From NCBI RefSeq assembly GCF_000348785.1, contig NC_020520.1, forward strand, positions 620,001 to 684,000: a stretch of 64,000 bases of DNA, read 5' to 3'. This document shows positions 25,096 through 33,692 of this stretch, one piece after another. Each line of letters opens with the position of its first letter. Position 1 is the stretch's first letter. Below the pieces are notes generated by a model. It did no database searches, was not told the DNA's origin, and worked only from the letters and a program-made list of their open reading frames with translations. Source of the stretch: Ilumatobacter coccineus YM16-304. GTDB lineage: Bacteria > Actinomycetota > Acidimicrobiia > Acidimicrobiales > Ilumatobacteraceae. A program made the position numbers and the translations under genes.

Positions 25096-26069
25096 GTGAG
25101 TGCTCCTTGGTGCGTGAAGTCGGGGAGGAGGTGGTTGGCGAGTGTCTCGAGCGTCGGCTCGACGGGCGAGGTGTTGAACCGCAGATTGAGGGCGACATGG
25201 TTGACACCTGCCGCCTCGAGCGAGCGCAGATGCTCGCCCAGTCGGTCGACGCCGAGTCGGTAGCCGAGGTGGATCGGACGCATCCGCTCCGACGGGTCGT
25301 CGGCCAGGTCGATGTAGAGCGGTTGCATCACCGGTTGCATGTCGCGGCCGGCGGCGTCGACCGCATCGCGGTACTGGTCGATCGCGTGACTCGTCTGAAC
25401 CGCATTCGCTCTCGGATACGTCATCCAGCCGTCGCCGTGCCGAGCGACCCACTCGGGTGTCTGCCGGCTCGATCCGGTGATCATGAGCGGCAGTCGGCCA
25501 CCGGTCGGCTTGGGGAGCAGGTCGATCGCCGTGTTCGTCGTGCCGAACGAGTTCGTGAAACGCGGCCGTTCATCGGCCATCCGCGTCAGGTACTCGAACG
25601 ATTCGCGGAAGCGTTCGCCGCGCTCCTCGAACGGAACGTTCATCGCCGGGAACTCGTCGGGGCGATCGCCCGACGCAACACCGAGGATCACCCTTCCGCC
25701 CGACAGGACGTCGGCACTGGCAGCCGCCTTCGCGACGTGTGCGGGGTGTCGCAATGGGAGCACGATGCTCGCCGTGCCGAGCGCGATCCGCTCGGTGGCG
25801 CCGGCCAGCAGTCCGAGGTAGACGAAGGGGTCGTGGAGCTGTCCGGCGTCACCGAACGAGTCGACGTTGAACGGCACGTCGCGCAGCCACACCGCGGCGA
25901 AGCCGAGCTCTTCGGCGAGGCGGACACGCTCGAGGTGTCGGTCCATCGTCGGTATCGGCCCGTGGTGGTTCTCGATCGGGGCGACGAGGCCCACGCTCAG
26001 ACGGCCAGGTCGAAACACCGAGTCGTAGCCGCGGTTGATCGGCGCGAAGTGTGTGTCGTGGTGCGTCAT
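25080..26069 (-). CDS. luciferase-like flavin oxidoreductase (TIGR03571-type)
   Basis: 329 residues from ATG 26069. The TIM-barrel LLM signatures are HLERVRLAEELGFAAVWLRDVPF (about 44-66), IALGTASIVLPLRHP, VLSGGRVILGVASGDRP and PLMITGSSRQTPEWVARHGDGW. FMN or F420 could be the cofactor; the short active-site regions do not decide it. It is the middle gene of the operon, next to the quinone oxidoreductase, with a 12-bp gap. Confidence 0.85.
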   Translation of the reverse strand: MTHHDTHFAPINRGYDSVFRPGRLSVGLVAPIENHHGPIPTMDRHLERVRLAEELGFAAVWLRDVPFNVDSFGDAGQLHDPFVYLGLLAGATERIALGTASIVLPLRHPAHVAKAAASADVLSGGRVILGVASGDRPDEFPAMNVPFEERGERFRESFEYLTRMADERPRFTNSFGTTNTAIDLLPKPTGGRLPLMITGSSRQTPEWVARHGDGWMTYPRANAVQTSHAIDQYRDAVDAAGRDMQPVMQPLYIDLADDPSERMRPIHLGYRLGVDRLGEHLRSLEAAGVNHVALNLRFNTSPVEPTLETLANHLLPDFTHQGALTCQPS

Positions 26070-26081
26070 CGTGCTCGCCGA

Positions 26082-27041
26082 TCAGCCGATGGTGGCGACG
26101 AGCTTGCCCATCGGGCCACCGGTCTCGCCGATCTCGTGGAGTTCTGCCAGTCGGTCGAGCGGCCGGGTGTCGCCCACGACGACGCGCAGACTGCCGGCCT
26201 CGATCATCGCCGCCACGGCTTCGAGCGATGCGTAGTCGGGTTCGACGAGGATCCACGTCGCGCTCACGCCTGCGTCGTCGAGCATTGATGCGGGTGGGAT
26301 CGCGTCGCCGCCGGGAACGACGACGAGTCGACCGCCACGGCGAAGACTCTTCACGGATCGCTCGGCGTGCTCCGAACCGCCGACGAGGTCGAGCACCGCG
26401 TCCATGTCGACGGCGATCTCCTCGAAACGCTCGGTCCGGTAGTCGATGAGGTGATCGACGCCCAGGTCGCGCAGGGCGTCGTGGTTCTTGGCCGATGCGG
26501 TTCCCCACACCTCTGCGCCGCGGGCCTTGGCGATCTGTGCCGCGAGGTGGCCGACGCCTCCTGACGCGGCGTGGACGAGCAAGCGGTCGCCCTCACCGAT
26601 GTGCAGCGTGTCGACCACCGCCTGCCAGGCGGTCAGCACTGCGAGCGGCAGCGCGCCGGCCTCGATGTCGGAGAGCGCAGCGGGCGTCCTGGCGACCTCG
26701 CGCGACCCGGCGACGACGTACTCGGCGTAGGCCTCGGCAGGTCGTGGGAATCGAGGCATGCCGAACACTCGGTCACCGACCTCGAAGCGTGTGACGCCCG
26801 CGCCGACCTCGACCACTTCGCCGGCGACGTCCCACCCGAGGATCATCGGGCGGGCGGCGTCGAACGTGCCGAAGGCGTCACCGTTCGCTCGAATCTTCCA
26901 GTCGACCGGGTTGATGCCGGCCGCCGCGTTCTTGATCAGCACCTCGGTCGGTCCGGGGGTCGGTCGATCGACCTGCTGTTGCGACAGTGAGCCGTCGTCG
27001 TGTCGGACGATCGCATGCATCTGGGGGTTGCTTTCCGTCAT
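26082..27041 (-). CDS. quinone oxidoreductase-like (zinc-free MDR) alcohol dehydrogenase
   Basis: 319 residues from ATG 27041. The GroES-like half has GINPVDWKIR and ILGWDVAGEVVEVGAG; the nucleotide-binding half has LLVHAASGGVGHLAAQIAKARGA, the motif for NADPH. There is no zinc-binding Cys cluster, which puts it with QOR enzymes that reduce quinones or enones. It is first in the operon and divergent from an HxlR regulator, a layout seen for electrophile-responsive quinone reductases. Confidence 0.9.
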   Translation of the reverse strand: MTESNPQMHAIVRHDDGSLSQQQVDRPTPGPTEVLIKNAAAGINPVDWKIRANGDAFGTFDAARPMILGWDVAGEVVEVGAGVTRFEVGDRVFGMPRFPRPAEAYAEYVVAGSREVARTPAALSDIEAGALPLAVLTAWQAVVDTLHIGEGDRLLVHAASGGVGHLAAQIAKARGAEVWGTASAKNHDALRDLGVDHLIDYRTERFEEIAVDMDAVLDLVGGSEHAERSVKSLRRGGRLVVVPGGDAIPPASMLDDAGVSATWILVEPDYASLEAVAAMIEAGSLRVVVGDTRPLDRLAELHEIGETGGPMGKLVATIG

Positions 27042-27060
27042 GTGATCCAGGATGATCTCT

Positions 27061-27108
27061 GTAGTACCCGAACGCAAGAAGGCACTCTCAAGACAGGTAG
27101 GTACCCGA
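27061..27108. promoter_or_regulatory. direct repeats in the QOR/HxlR divergent promoter
   Basis: GTAGTACCCGA at 27061-27071 and GTAGGTACCCGA at 27097-27108 recur 37 bp apart (about 3.5 turns) in the 66-bp spacer; the second abuts the HxlR start. They are candidate HxlR sites. Binding is not shown. Confidence 0.45.
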
Positions 27109-27542
27109 TGGAAACCACTGGTGAACAGGGAATTGTCGCCCTCTCGGTGGATCACGACTCCTGCGACGACCCCGAACACTTCGGCGACCTCTACTCGGCC
27201 GAGTGCCCGTGCCGTGACATTCTCGACCTCGTCGCCTCGAAGTGGTCGGCGTTGATCATCGGCAGACTCGAAGAGCGCGTGCATCGTTTCGGTGAGCTGC
27301 GACGCGCCATCCCGGGCATCACGCAGAAGATGCTCACGCAGACGCTCCGACGCCTCGAACAGGACGGACTCGTCGAGCGGACCGTGCTCGCTCAGAAGCG
27401 ACCACCGCAGGTCGAGTACTCGCTCACCGACCTCGGCCGAACCGTGACCGAGCCGCTCGCGGCCATGCGCGACTGGACCGAGCAACACCTCCCCGATGTC
27501 CGCGCCGCCCGGCGCCGATTCGAAGAACTCGAACCCGTCTGA
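27108..27542 (+). CDS. HxlR-family transcriptional regulator
   Basis: 144 residues from ATG 27108. The winged helix shows the family pattern AECPCRDILDLVASKWSALIIGRL, then RFGELRRAIPGITQKMLTQTLRRLEQDGLVER and VEYSLTDLG. The Cys pair in CPC is of the kind that lets QorR/YodB-type members sense quinones or aldehydes by thiol chemistry. It is divergent from, and likely controls, the quinone reductase operon. Confidence 0.92.
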   Translation: METTGEQGIVALSVDHDSCDDPEHFGDLYSAECPCRDILDLVASKWSALIIGRLEERVHRFGELRRAIPGITQKMLTQTLRRLEQDGLVERTVLAQKRPPQVEYSLTDLGRTVTEPLAAMRDWTEQHLPDVRAARRRFEELEPV

Positions 27543-27549
27543 TCCGACT

Positions 27550-27578
27550 GGCGGCGACGTTCGATCCGAGGCGCCGCC
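27550..27578. terminator. hairpin between convergent HxlR and LLM genes
   Basis: GGCGGCG (27550-27556) pairs with CGCCGCC (27572-27578) around a 15-base loop, in the 66-bp spacer between the two stops. There is no T-run. Confidence 0.35.
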
Positions 27579-27608
27579 GATGGGCTCGTCGCGCGCGTCG
27601 GCCCGTCG

Positions 27609-28580
27609 CTACGAGCCGCTGCCCGAGCGAAGGCGCTGAGCCAACTCGTCCTTCCAGACCTGCAAGAACGCCTCCTGGTCGGAACCGATCTGATGGAAGT
27701 AGACGTGGTCGACGCCGGCCGCCACTGCACGCTCGACGTTCTCGACGAGCGGGTCCAGGTCGGGTCCGTGGACGACCTGCTCGGCCAGCATCTCCTTCGT
27801 CACGATCGATGTGGCCATCTCGAAGTGCTCGGGTGTGGGCAGGTCTTGGCTGAGCTGACCGGGCACCGCAGTGTTCGGCCAGATGCGAGCGACCGTGTCG
27901 AGGGCCTCGTAGCGATCCTCCGCCCAGCAGAACGACAGCTGTGAGTACACCGGTCCCGAACCGCCAGCTTCCTTCCACACGTCGATCGGGCCGTCGGTAC
28001 CGGTGATCCAGAGTCCGTCGCCGACCTCGGCAGCGACGCCGGCGGCACGGTCACCGAACGCCGACACGACGAGTGGAATCTCATGCTCCGACGGGTCGTA
28101 GATGCGCGCGTTCTCGACGTGGAAGTGGTCGCCGGAGAAGGTCACGTTCTCGCCGGTCCACAGTTCACGGATCAGGTGGACCGCCTCGCGGAGCATCTCG
28201 ATGCGCTGCGGCGCCGGTGGCCATCGGTCGCCGAGGACGTGCTCGTTGAGCGCTTCGCCCGAACCGACACCCCACGTGAAGCGACCGTCGCAGAGCCCCG
28301 CCGTCGTCGCCGTGAGGTGCGCCAGGATCGCTGGGTGGATTCGCATGATCGGGCAAGTCACGCCCACCGCGATCTCGAGCTGTTCGGTCGTCGCCGCTAT
28401 GGCACCCAGCACCGGCCAGACGTTGGGAGAGTGGCCCTGTTCCGGGATCCACGGATGGAAGTGGTCGGAGATCGAGACGAAGTCGAATCCGGCAGCCTCG
28501 GCGAGTGAGGCCAGTTCGACGAGTCGCTGCGGGCCGTGTTCCTCGCTCGACAACGTCAGTCCGAACTTGGTGGCGCTCAT
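27609..28580 (-). CDS. F420-dependent LLM oxidoreductase (TIGR03557, G6PDH-like)
   Basis: 323 residues from ATG 28580 (MSATKFGLTLSSEEHGP). It has FDFVSISDHFHPWIPEQGHSP, ITCP-like VGVTCPIMRIHPAILA, RFTWGVGSGEALNEHVLG and VYFHQIGSDQEAFL, typical of the subfamily close to F420-dependent glucose-6-phosphate dehydrogenase. The substrate in this branch is usually unknown. It stands alone, convergent with the HxlR gene. Confidence 0.88.
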   Translation of the reverse strand: MSATKFGLTLSSEEHGPQRLVELASLAEAAGFDFVSISDHFHPWIPEQGHSPNVWPVLGAIAATTEQLEIAVGVTCPIMRIHPAILAHLTATTAGLCDGRFTWGVGSGEALNEHVLGDRWPPAPQRIEMLREAVHLIRELWTGENVTFSGDHFHVENARIYDPSEHEIPLVVSAFGDRAAGVAAEVGDGLWITGTDGPIDVWKEAGGSGPVYSQLSFCWAEDRYEALDTVARIWPNTAVPGQLSQDLPTPEHFEMATSIVTKEMLAEQVVHGPDLDPLVENVERAVAAGVDHVYFHQIGSDQEAFLQVWKDELAQRLRSGSGS

Positions 28581-28720
28581 CGTTCGCTCGCTCCACCTTC
28601 GACGATTCGACATGGTGTGTTGTTCATGCTGATCACCTCGTTGTGCTGAGTTGGTCTCGAAGAGGTCGTACCCGGATCGCGACGAACTATTCCCGCTGCT
28701 CGCCCCTGCTTCCGATCGCG

Positions 28721-28763
28721 TGCGTCGCCGCACACGGTGTCAGACACCGTGTGCGCCGACGCA
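28721..28763. repeat. 43-bp near-perfect inverted repeat
   Basis: TGCGTCGCCGCACACGGTGT (28721-28740) is mirrored by ACACCGTGTGCGCCGACGCA (28744-28763) with one mismatched pair; including the central C-A-G the stem is 21 pairs around a single A. It lies in the 233-bp gene-free spacer between the LLM promoter and the end of the PRC-barrel gene. It could be a terminator for the PRC-barrel gene or a REP-like element; the core GGTGTCAGACACC has the look of a dispersed repeat. Confidence 0.7.
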
Positions 28764-28813
28764 AGGAGCGGCGGTGCACTGTGCACTGGATGGCAATGCA
28801 CCAGATGGCGGTG

Positions 28814-29161
28814 TCACCAGATGTAGGGCTCGAAGTACGTGGTGTAGCGATCGCGGTCTCGGTCCCAGTCGCCACTCGTGCGATCGACCGTCTCGTCGAG
28901 ATCGGGTGCTTCCTTGATCTGGTCTTTGGTCATGTCGACGTAGACCTTCTCGTCGTCGTAGTCGACACGAGTCACGACGCCGGCGGGCAGGAGTCGGCGC
29001 TTGCCGAAGATCCAGAACCCGGTGTCGACGATGATGTGGTCACGATCGCTCGTGGCCTCGTCGACCTTTCCGATGCCGCCGTCGGTCGCCTCGACGTCGA
29101 AGCCGCTCAAATCCGTGTCCGCCCGATGGATGTTCTCGCGATACGTCCATGTGTTCGCCAT
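28814..29161 (-). CDS. PRC-barrel domain protein
   Basis: 115 residues from ATG 29161 with GAAAGGA upstream. The beta-barrel reads FDVEATDGGIGKVDEATSD, HIIVDTGFWIFGKRRLLPAGVV, RVDYDDEKVYVDMTKDQIKEAP, as in the actinobacterial/cyanobacterial stress-type PRC proteins. The C-terminal tail is rich in Asp, Arg and Tyr. PRC barrels mediate RNA or protein contacts, and the specific role is unknown. Confidence 0.88.
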   Translation of the reverse strand: MANTWTYRENIHRADTDLSGFDVEATDGGIGKVDEATSDRDHIIVDTGFWIFGKRRLLPAGVVTRVDYDDEKVYVDMTKDQIKEAPDLDETVDRTSGDWDRDRDRYTTYFEPYIW

Positions 29162-29541
29162 GGTGTCACGTCCTTTCGCTGAATCGTTGTGCTGTGTTGG
29201 GCGGGCCGGCCAGGCAGTCGCTCGGCCGGCCCGCACCGTTCTCGTACCCGCGGTGCCGCTGGCTCATTCGCGCGATCGGGCCGAGAGCGACTCGCGCATG
29301 GCGTCCGTGGTCGTCTGCGCGGTCGCGATGGCGCGCGCGGTCACGGCGTGGTTGACTGAGACCGTCGCCCCGGACCCCGGCGACGTTCGTCCGCCACCCA
29401 AGACCTCGGTGCCCGACTCCCACAACGGAGACGACCTCATGTGCACGAGCCATCTGGACTCGTCGACGCACGTGCGCACGATTCGCCGTACGTCGGCCCT
29501 CAGTGAACCGATGCCAGTGATGCCAGTGGAGCGAGAGCGCG
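29162..29541. other. 380-bp stretch without a convincing gene
   Basis: The first part holds the promoter and leader of the PRC-barrel gene. No frame shows recognisable domains. A 39-codon frame starting ATG 29439 (MCTSHLDSSTHVRT) overlaps the next gene start and has no ribosome site, so it is not called. No tRNA, repeat or strong hairpin was seen. Confidence 0.5.
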
Positions 29542-29994
29542 ATGCGACCTCGCAATGATCGCCGTCAGCAACACATCGTCGTCGCGAGCGACGATCACGT
29601 TCAGGCATCGCGGGTCGGCCTCTCGCTCGCTCGGCGACTGCACCGGCCGTTCCTCGACGGGACGGCGACGCCCGAGGCGATGCTCGCTGCGTCAGACAGC
29701 GACGCCGAATCGACGCCTCGCGACGCGGTGTGCGCGTGGTTCCACACTGCAACCCGGACGAGTTGTGGAGCGGTCGTCGCGACACCGGCGTTCGTGCTCG
29801 GCCGCCGGACCGACGACTCCGGCGACACCGACGTGTGGGTCGTCCGGCTCGACGGTGATCCCGATGATGTCGGTGACGCCGACGCCCACTCCGACACCGA
29901 CACCGGCGTCGACGTTCGTCTGGCGGTTCGGCACGACGACGTCGACCAGGTCGTCGATCGCATCGTCACCGCATGGAACGCCATCGATACGTGA
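29542..29994 (+). CDS. hypothetical protein
   Basis: 150 residues from ATG 29542 (MRPRNDRRQQHIVVASDD). The opening HIVVASDDHVQASRVGLSLARRLHRPFLDG has the rhythm of a gluconokinase/shikimate-kinase P-loop strand, helix and second strand, but the Gly-Lys-Ser/Thr loop is absent, so nucleotide binding is not supported. The rest is Asp-rich (DGDPDDVGDADAHSDTD). Third-position GC is high, which supports a real gene. No family is recognised. Confidence 0.5.
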   Translation: MRPRNDRRQQHIVVASDDHVQASRVGLSLARRLHRPFLDGTATPEAMLAASDSDAESTPRDAVCAWFHTATRTSCGAVVATPAFVLGRRTDDSGDTDVWVVRLDGDPDDVGDADAHSDTDTGVDVRLAVRHDDVDQVVDRIVTAWNAIDT

Positions 29995-30101
29995 CGCTCC
30001 ATCCCGTCCTCGCAGTCGTCGGTGCATAGGTCGGAGCAATTCGGGTACATCCCGTCTCAGACCGGACTCGACAGGAGTTCGGCTGTCGGAGAGGAGATCT
30101 C

Positions 30102-30374
30102 ATGCCACGGGGCAAGTCACCCGGGTCGTCGATCAAGGACCCGGATCAGTACGAAGCACTTCGCGATGAAGGAATGAGCAAGGAGAAGGCGGCGCGCATC
30201 TCGAACGCGTCGGCGGCCGAGGGCCGTTCAGAGGTCGGCAAACGCGGCGGCGAAGCCGAGGACTACGAGGATCGGACGAAGGAAGAACTGCTTGAGCGGG
30301 CTCGCGAGATCGGTATCGACGGCCGCTCCAAGATGTCGAAGAGCGAACTCATCGACGCCCTCCGAAACCACTGA
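30102..30374 (+). CDS. DUF7218 / Rho N-terminal-like small protein
   Basis: 90 residues from ATG 30102 with GGAGAGGAGAT upstream. The N-terminal half PRGKSPGSSIKDPDQYEALRDEGMSKEKAARISN is typical of small proteins called DUF7218. The C-terminal half TKEELLERAREIGIDGRSKMSKSELIDALR is a Rho-N/SAP-like helix-extended-helix that binds nucleic acid in related proteins. Its precise role is unknown. Confidence 0.85.
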   Translation: MPRGKSPGSSIKDPDQYEALRDEGMSKEKAARISNASAAEGRSEVGKRGGEAEDYEDRTKEELLERAREIGIDGRSKMSKSELIDALRNH

Positions 30375-30405
30375 CCCGGTCAGAAAGACACCCGCAGTCG
30401 CCACC

Positions 30406-30555
30406 CGTGAGGGTGATTTCTGCCCAGGCTCGATGTGGTCGCGTGAGGGTGATTTCTGCCCAGGCTCGATGTGGTCGCGTGAGGGTGATTTCTGCCCAGG
30501 CTCGATGTCGTCGCGTGAGGGTGATTTCTGCCCAGGCTCGATGTGGTCGCGTGAG
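30406..30555. repeat. 36-bp tandem repeat, four copies plus a partial fifth
   Basis: Copies at 30406-30441, 30442-30477, 30478-30513 and 30514-30549, then CGTGAG at 30550-30555. The unit starts CGTGAGGGTGATTTCTGCCC and continues AGGCTCGATGTGGTCG. The copies are identical except TCGTCG for TGGTCG at the end of the third. With 36 bp (a multiple of three) every frame stays open, but no start or ribosome site makes it coding. It lies between convergent genes. There are no spacers, so it is not CRISPR. Confidence 0.95.
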
Positions 30556-30567
30556 CTGGGGGCGGGG

Positions 30568-31095
30568 TCACCGTTTGGGTGAGGTGAGGAGCTGTTCGTA
30601 GAGGCGTCGGGTCTCATCGTCGAAGCACACGAAGCGGACCAGCTCGACGGAGGTCGCCGCAGAGCGAACTGCGTCGACCGCGACGGCGGCCGCGAGGTCA
30701 CTCGGGTAGCCGTAGACGCCGGTGGAGATCGCAGGAAAGGCAACCGACCGCGCCCCGACCTCGTCGGCGCGAGCGAGCGACGACGAGTAGCACGATGCGA
30801 GGAGTTCGGCCTCGCCGTGGTCCCCGCCTCGCCAATATGGACCCACGGTGTGGATGATCCACGTCGCCGGCAGCCGATGGCCCTTCGTGGTCTTTGCCTC
30901 CCCGGTGTCGCAGCCGCCGAGCAGTCGACATTCGTCGAGCAGGCCTGGGCCGGCGGCGCGGTGGATCGCCCCGTCGACTCCGCCGCCGCCGAGCAGCGAC
31001 GAGTTGGCAGCATTGACGATCGCATCGACCTGTTCGGTCGTGATGTCACCGGTCGTCACGTCGAGTGCGGGCCCAGTATGGCTGGTGTCGTTCAT
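30568..31095 (-). CDS. macrodomain protein (O-acetyl-ADP-ribose deacetylase type)
   Basis: 175 residues from ATG 31095. The ADP-ribose pocket motifs are present: [26 protein letters not shown] (24-49), [19 protein letters not shown], and [12 protein letters not shown] near 122. The domain hydrolyses O-acetyl-ADP-ribose or removes ADP-ribose from proteins or nucleic acid in the cytosol. The downstream neighbour is the tandem repeat. Monocistronic. Confidence 0.93.
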   Translation of the reverse strand: MNDTSHTGPALDVTTGDITTEQVDAIVNAANSSLLGGGGVDGAIHRAAGPGLLDECRLLGGCDTGEAKTTKGHRLPATWIIHTVGPYWRGGDHGEAELLASCYSSSLARADEVGARSVAFPAISTGVYGYPSDLAAAVAVDAVRSAATSVELVRFVCFDDETRRLYEQLLTSPKR

Positions 31096-31154
31096 CGCTC
31101 GTCAGTGTCGCGTCTGAGTCATTGACAGCCGCCCGATGTTCCAGGTGGCGAGTC

Positions 31155-32165
31155 TCATGGGGTCTTCCAGGTGGTGCTGTTGCGAGCTCGGGAGAAGATC
31201 TCGTCGACGTCGTCCGGCGTCGTGGTGGCCGGGAGTGAGTGCAGCCACTCGACGACGCGGCGGCGGGTGGCCACGTGGACGTCGGGCGGCATCTGCTTGA
31301 TCTTGATGTCTTCCAGGTCGACGAAGACGATCGCTGCTCGCACCTCGATCGGACGTCCGCACGCAGCCGACAGCAGCTCGGCAGCGCGGGTTGCCTCGAA
31401 CTGCGAATTGCGGAGGTAGTCGGTCTTGCGGCCGTTGACCAGCAGTGCTCGACGCGCGACCCACACGTCGCCTCGCGGATGGCACTTCGTGTTGATCGTG
31501 ACGACCCCGGGCGGGCCGATGACCACGTGGTCGATGTCGCTGCCGTTCTTTCCGACGGGGACGGCGTGCAGCACGTGCCAGCCCGCCCCGAGCTTGGCGA
31601 GTTGTCGACCGACCTTCTCCTCGCCCTTCGCGCCGATGCGCCACGCCCGCTCGTCGGTCTTGACGCCGCAGAGACGGGCGAGCAGGTTGCGAACGGGGGC
31701 TTCGCTGTTGATGCGATCTCGCTCGGCTCGTGCTGCCGCGCCGGCTTCGTTCGAGGCGAGGTCGCGGGGTTCGGGGACGGGTTCGGAGACGGCAGTGAGC
31801 TCTGCGTCGACCGTCGGGTCTGCCGTGGATGTGGCGGCGGCGCCAACGTCGACCGACGGGTCGGCGACAGCCTCCTCGATGATGGGCGGCGGCGGAGTCG
31901 GCGCGGCCAGCACGGGTGGCGAGGCTGGCGGGGGAGCCTCGGGCGGAGGGGGCGGGGGCAGCCCGATCGGTGCGGCTGACGTTCCGGCGTCGGCGCTGGC
32001 CCACCGGCGAAGGCAGTCTTCGAGCGTGGCCTCGTAGCACGCTTCGGCCGCAGCGACCGTACGTTTCTTGAGGTCGACGTGGCCGATCTCGTTGCCGTCG
32101 GAATCGCGCACGTAGACGCGATCGTTCCCGAACCGTTTCCAACGTTGCTCGATGAGTTGGCTCAT
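31155..32165 (-). CDS. NERD-domain protein
   Basis: 336 residues from ATG 32165 (MSQLIEQRWKRFGND); GTG 32174 is an alternative. Three parts are visible: an N-terminal region to about 60, a Pro/Ala-rich low-complexity linker (about 65-140), and a C-terminal NERD domain (about 185-300) with RIGAKGEEKVGRQLAKLG, VGKNGSDIDHVVIGPPGVVTINTK and WVARRALLVNG. NERD is a nuclease-related fold; D in SDIDHVV and the TINTK Lys match the usual acidic/basic catalytic positions. DNA processing is possible but not established. Confidence 0.88.
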   Translation of the reverse strand: MSQLIEQRWKRFGNDRVYVRDSDGNEIGHVDLKKRTVAAAEACYEATLEDCLRRWASADAGTSAAPIGLPPPPPPEAPPPASPPVLAAPTPPPPIIEEAVADPSVDVGAAATSTADPTVDAELTAVSEPVPEPRDLASNEAGAAARAERDRINSEAPVRNLLARLCGVKTDERAWRIGAKGEEKVGRQLAKLGAGWHVLHAVPVGKNGSDIDHVVIGPPGVVTINTKCHPRGDVWVARRALLVNGRKTDYLRNSQFEATRAAELLSAACGRPIEVRAAIVFVDLEDIKIKQMPPDVHVATRRRVVEWLHSLPATTTPDDVDEIFSRARNSTTWKTP

Positions 32166-32352
32166 GTCTGACACATCGGCGCGTCACATGATCAGCATGA
32201 GGAAAATTGTCAGCACGCTGCCATCGGGTGGCGCGGGTCGTCCGGGTCGTCCCAGGTCACACACCCCGAATGTGTTTGGCCGCCCCGGTGAGATTTGTAC
32301 GTTTGAGACGGCGCTGAGCGGGGAACGGTCAAGAACTGGTCGGGGGTGACCG

Positions 32353-33678
32353 ATGCACCTGAAGATGGATACTGACGCATTGCTCGACTCGATGCGCGGC
32401 CTGATCATCGTCGTGCTCAGGGACGGAACGATCGAGCAGGCTCGCGGCGGCTTCGGCGGATTTCTCGGCCTCGACGTGGCGTCGCTGCCGGGCACCAACG
32501 TGTTCGAACACGTGCCGCCTGCCGACGCCGACGAACTGGCGCTCTACTTCATCGAGAGCGTGGACGAGTCGGCCAGCACGATCGCCCTCCCACTGCCGTT
32601 CCGAATGGCGGTCGTCGACCCCGACGGTTTTGCTCATCCGGTCGACGTCATCCCGACCGGGAAGATGATCAATGGCGACGACTGGTCGTGGACGGTCCTG
32701 TTGATCCCGGTGGCGCTCAACGGTTCGAACACTCGATCTCTCGACCTCGAGATCGGCGGAGCGCCGCGTGACGCCGTCCGCAAGATGCTCTGCGAAGAAC
32801 TTCGAGTCGACAACGCCAACTACACGAGCCGATGGCTTCTCATCGACCTCGCCGAACCGGACTCGCCGAACGTCATCGTCGCCCGACCCGTCGACCAGGT
32901 CATCGCCGACGCCGTGTCGGTCGGCCTACAAACCGGCTGGAAGCCGTGGGATGGTCTGTCGGCCGGTGCCTCGGCGTCGGTCGACGTCACCGCGTTTCCC
33001 GACAGTGTTCGCGCCGTGCTCGACGAGCGCGGCTGGACGCGATCGATCGTCGCCCCGGTCTTCGTGCACGGAAAGCTGTCGGCGGCATTCCTGCTCGTCG
33101 GCGGCGTGCCGAGTGACTACGACCCGATGAGCGTGAAACGAAACGTGGCCGCACGCATCCAGTCACTCGTGCGGGCCACCACCATGCTCATCGAACGCTG
33201 GAACGACCAGGACCGGCTCCATGCGGCCGCGACGACCGACGAGTTGACGGGGCTGATCAACCGGCGCGAACTGTTTGCTCGCCTCGGTTCGGAACGGCGT
33301 ACCGGTTCGCTGCTGTACGTCGACGTCGACGATTTCAAGAGCGTCAACGATCGACTCGGACACACCGCTGGCGACGAGGTGCTCGTGCAGCTCGCTCGTC
33401 GCATCGAGTCGGTGTGCCGACCGCAGGACGGCATCGGACGGGTCGGCGGCGACGAGTTCGTGGTCGTGCTGCCCGGCGCCGACGCCGAACTCGCCGATCA
33501 GATCGCCCGACGCATCGTCGAGAGCGTCGACGACCTCAGGCTCGAGTCGGGGCTCACCGTGTCGGTCAGTGTCGGAAGCGCGCCGCTCGACGTGAAGGAT
33601 CCGCTCGACGCCGCCGACCAGGCCATGTTGCGCGCCAAACGACGGCGCCGCGAGGTGGCGGGCTCCGGCCCCGCCTGA
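32353..33678 (+). CDS. PAS/GAF-GGDEF diguanylate cyclase
   Basis: 441 residues from ATG 32353. The N-terminal PAS-like domain (about 8-115) and a GAF-like domain (about 130-285) precede the GGDEF domain. The active-site motif is intact, GGDEF at 365-369, and the inhibitory I-site R356-P-Q-D359 sits five residues before it. ATTDELTGLINRRELFARL opens the domain. It makes c-di-GMP from GTP and should be product-inhibited. No membrane helix is seen, so it is a cytosolic sensor. TACGTT lies about 55 bp upstream as a possible -10. Confidence 0.95.
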   Translation: MHLKMDTDALLDSMRGLIIVVLRDGTIEQARGGFGGFLGLDVASLPGTNVFEHVPPADADELALYFIESVDESASTIALPLPFRMAVVDPDGFAHPVDVIPTGKMINGDDWSWTVLLIPVALNGSNTRSLDLEIGGAPRDAVRKMLCEELRVDNANYTSRWLLIDLAEPDSPNVIVARPVDQVIADAVSVGLQTGWKPWDGLSAGASASVDVTAFPDSVRAVLDERGWTRSIVAPVFVHGKLSAAFLLVGGVPSDYDPMSVKRNVAARIQSLVRATTMLIERWNDQDRLHAAATTDELTGLINRRELFARLGSERRTGSLLYVDVDDFKSVNDRLGHTAGDEVLVQLARRIESVCRPQDGIGRVGGDEFVVVLPGADAELADQIARRIVESVDDLRLESGLTVSVSVGSAPLDVKDPLDAADQAMLRAKRRRREVAGSGPA

Positions 33679-33692
33679 CGGACGGCCGCTCC

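Noticed and set aside
28505-29182. Plus-strand 225-residue frame over the PRC-barrel gene
   Set aside because: It is antisense to a gene with a clear PRC-barrel sequence and ribosome site.
30406-30555. CRISPR array
   Set aside because: The 36-bp copies are directly adjacent with no spacers, and no cas genes are nearby.
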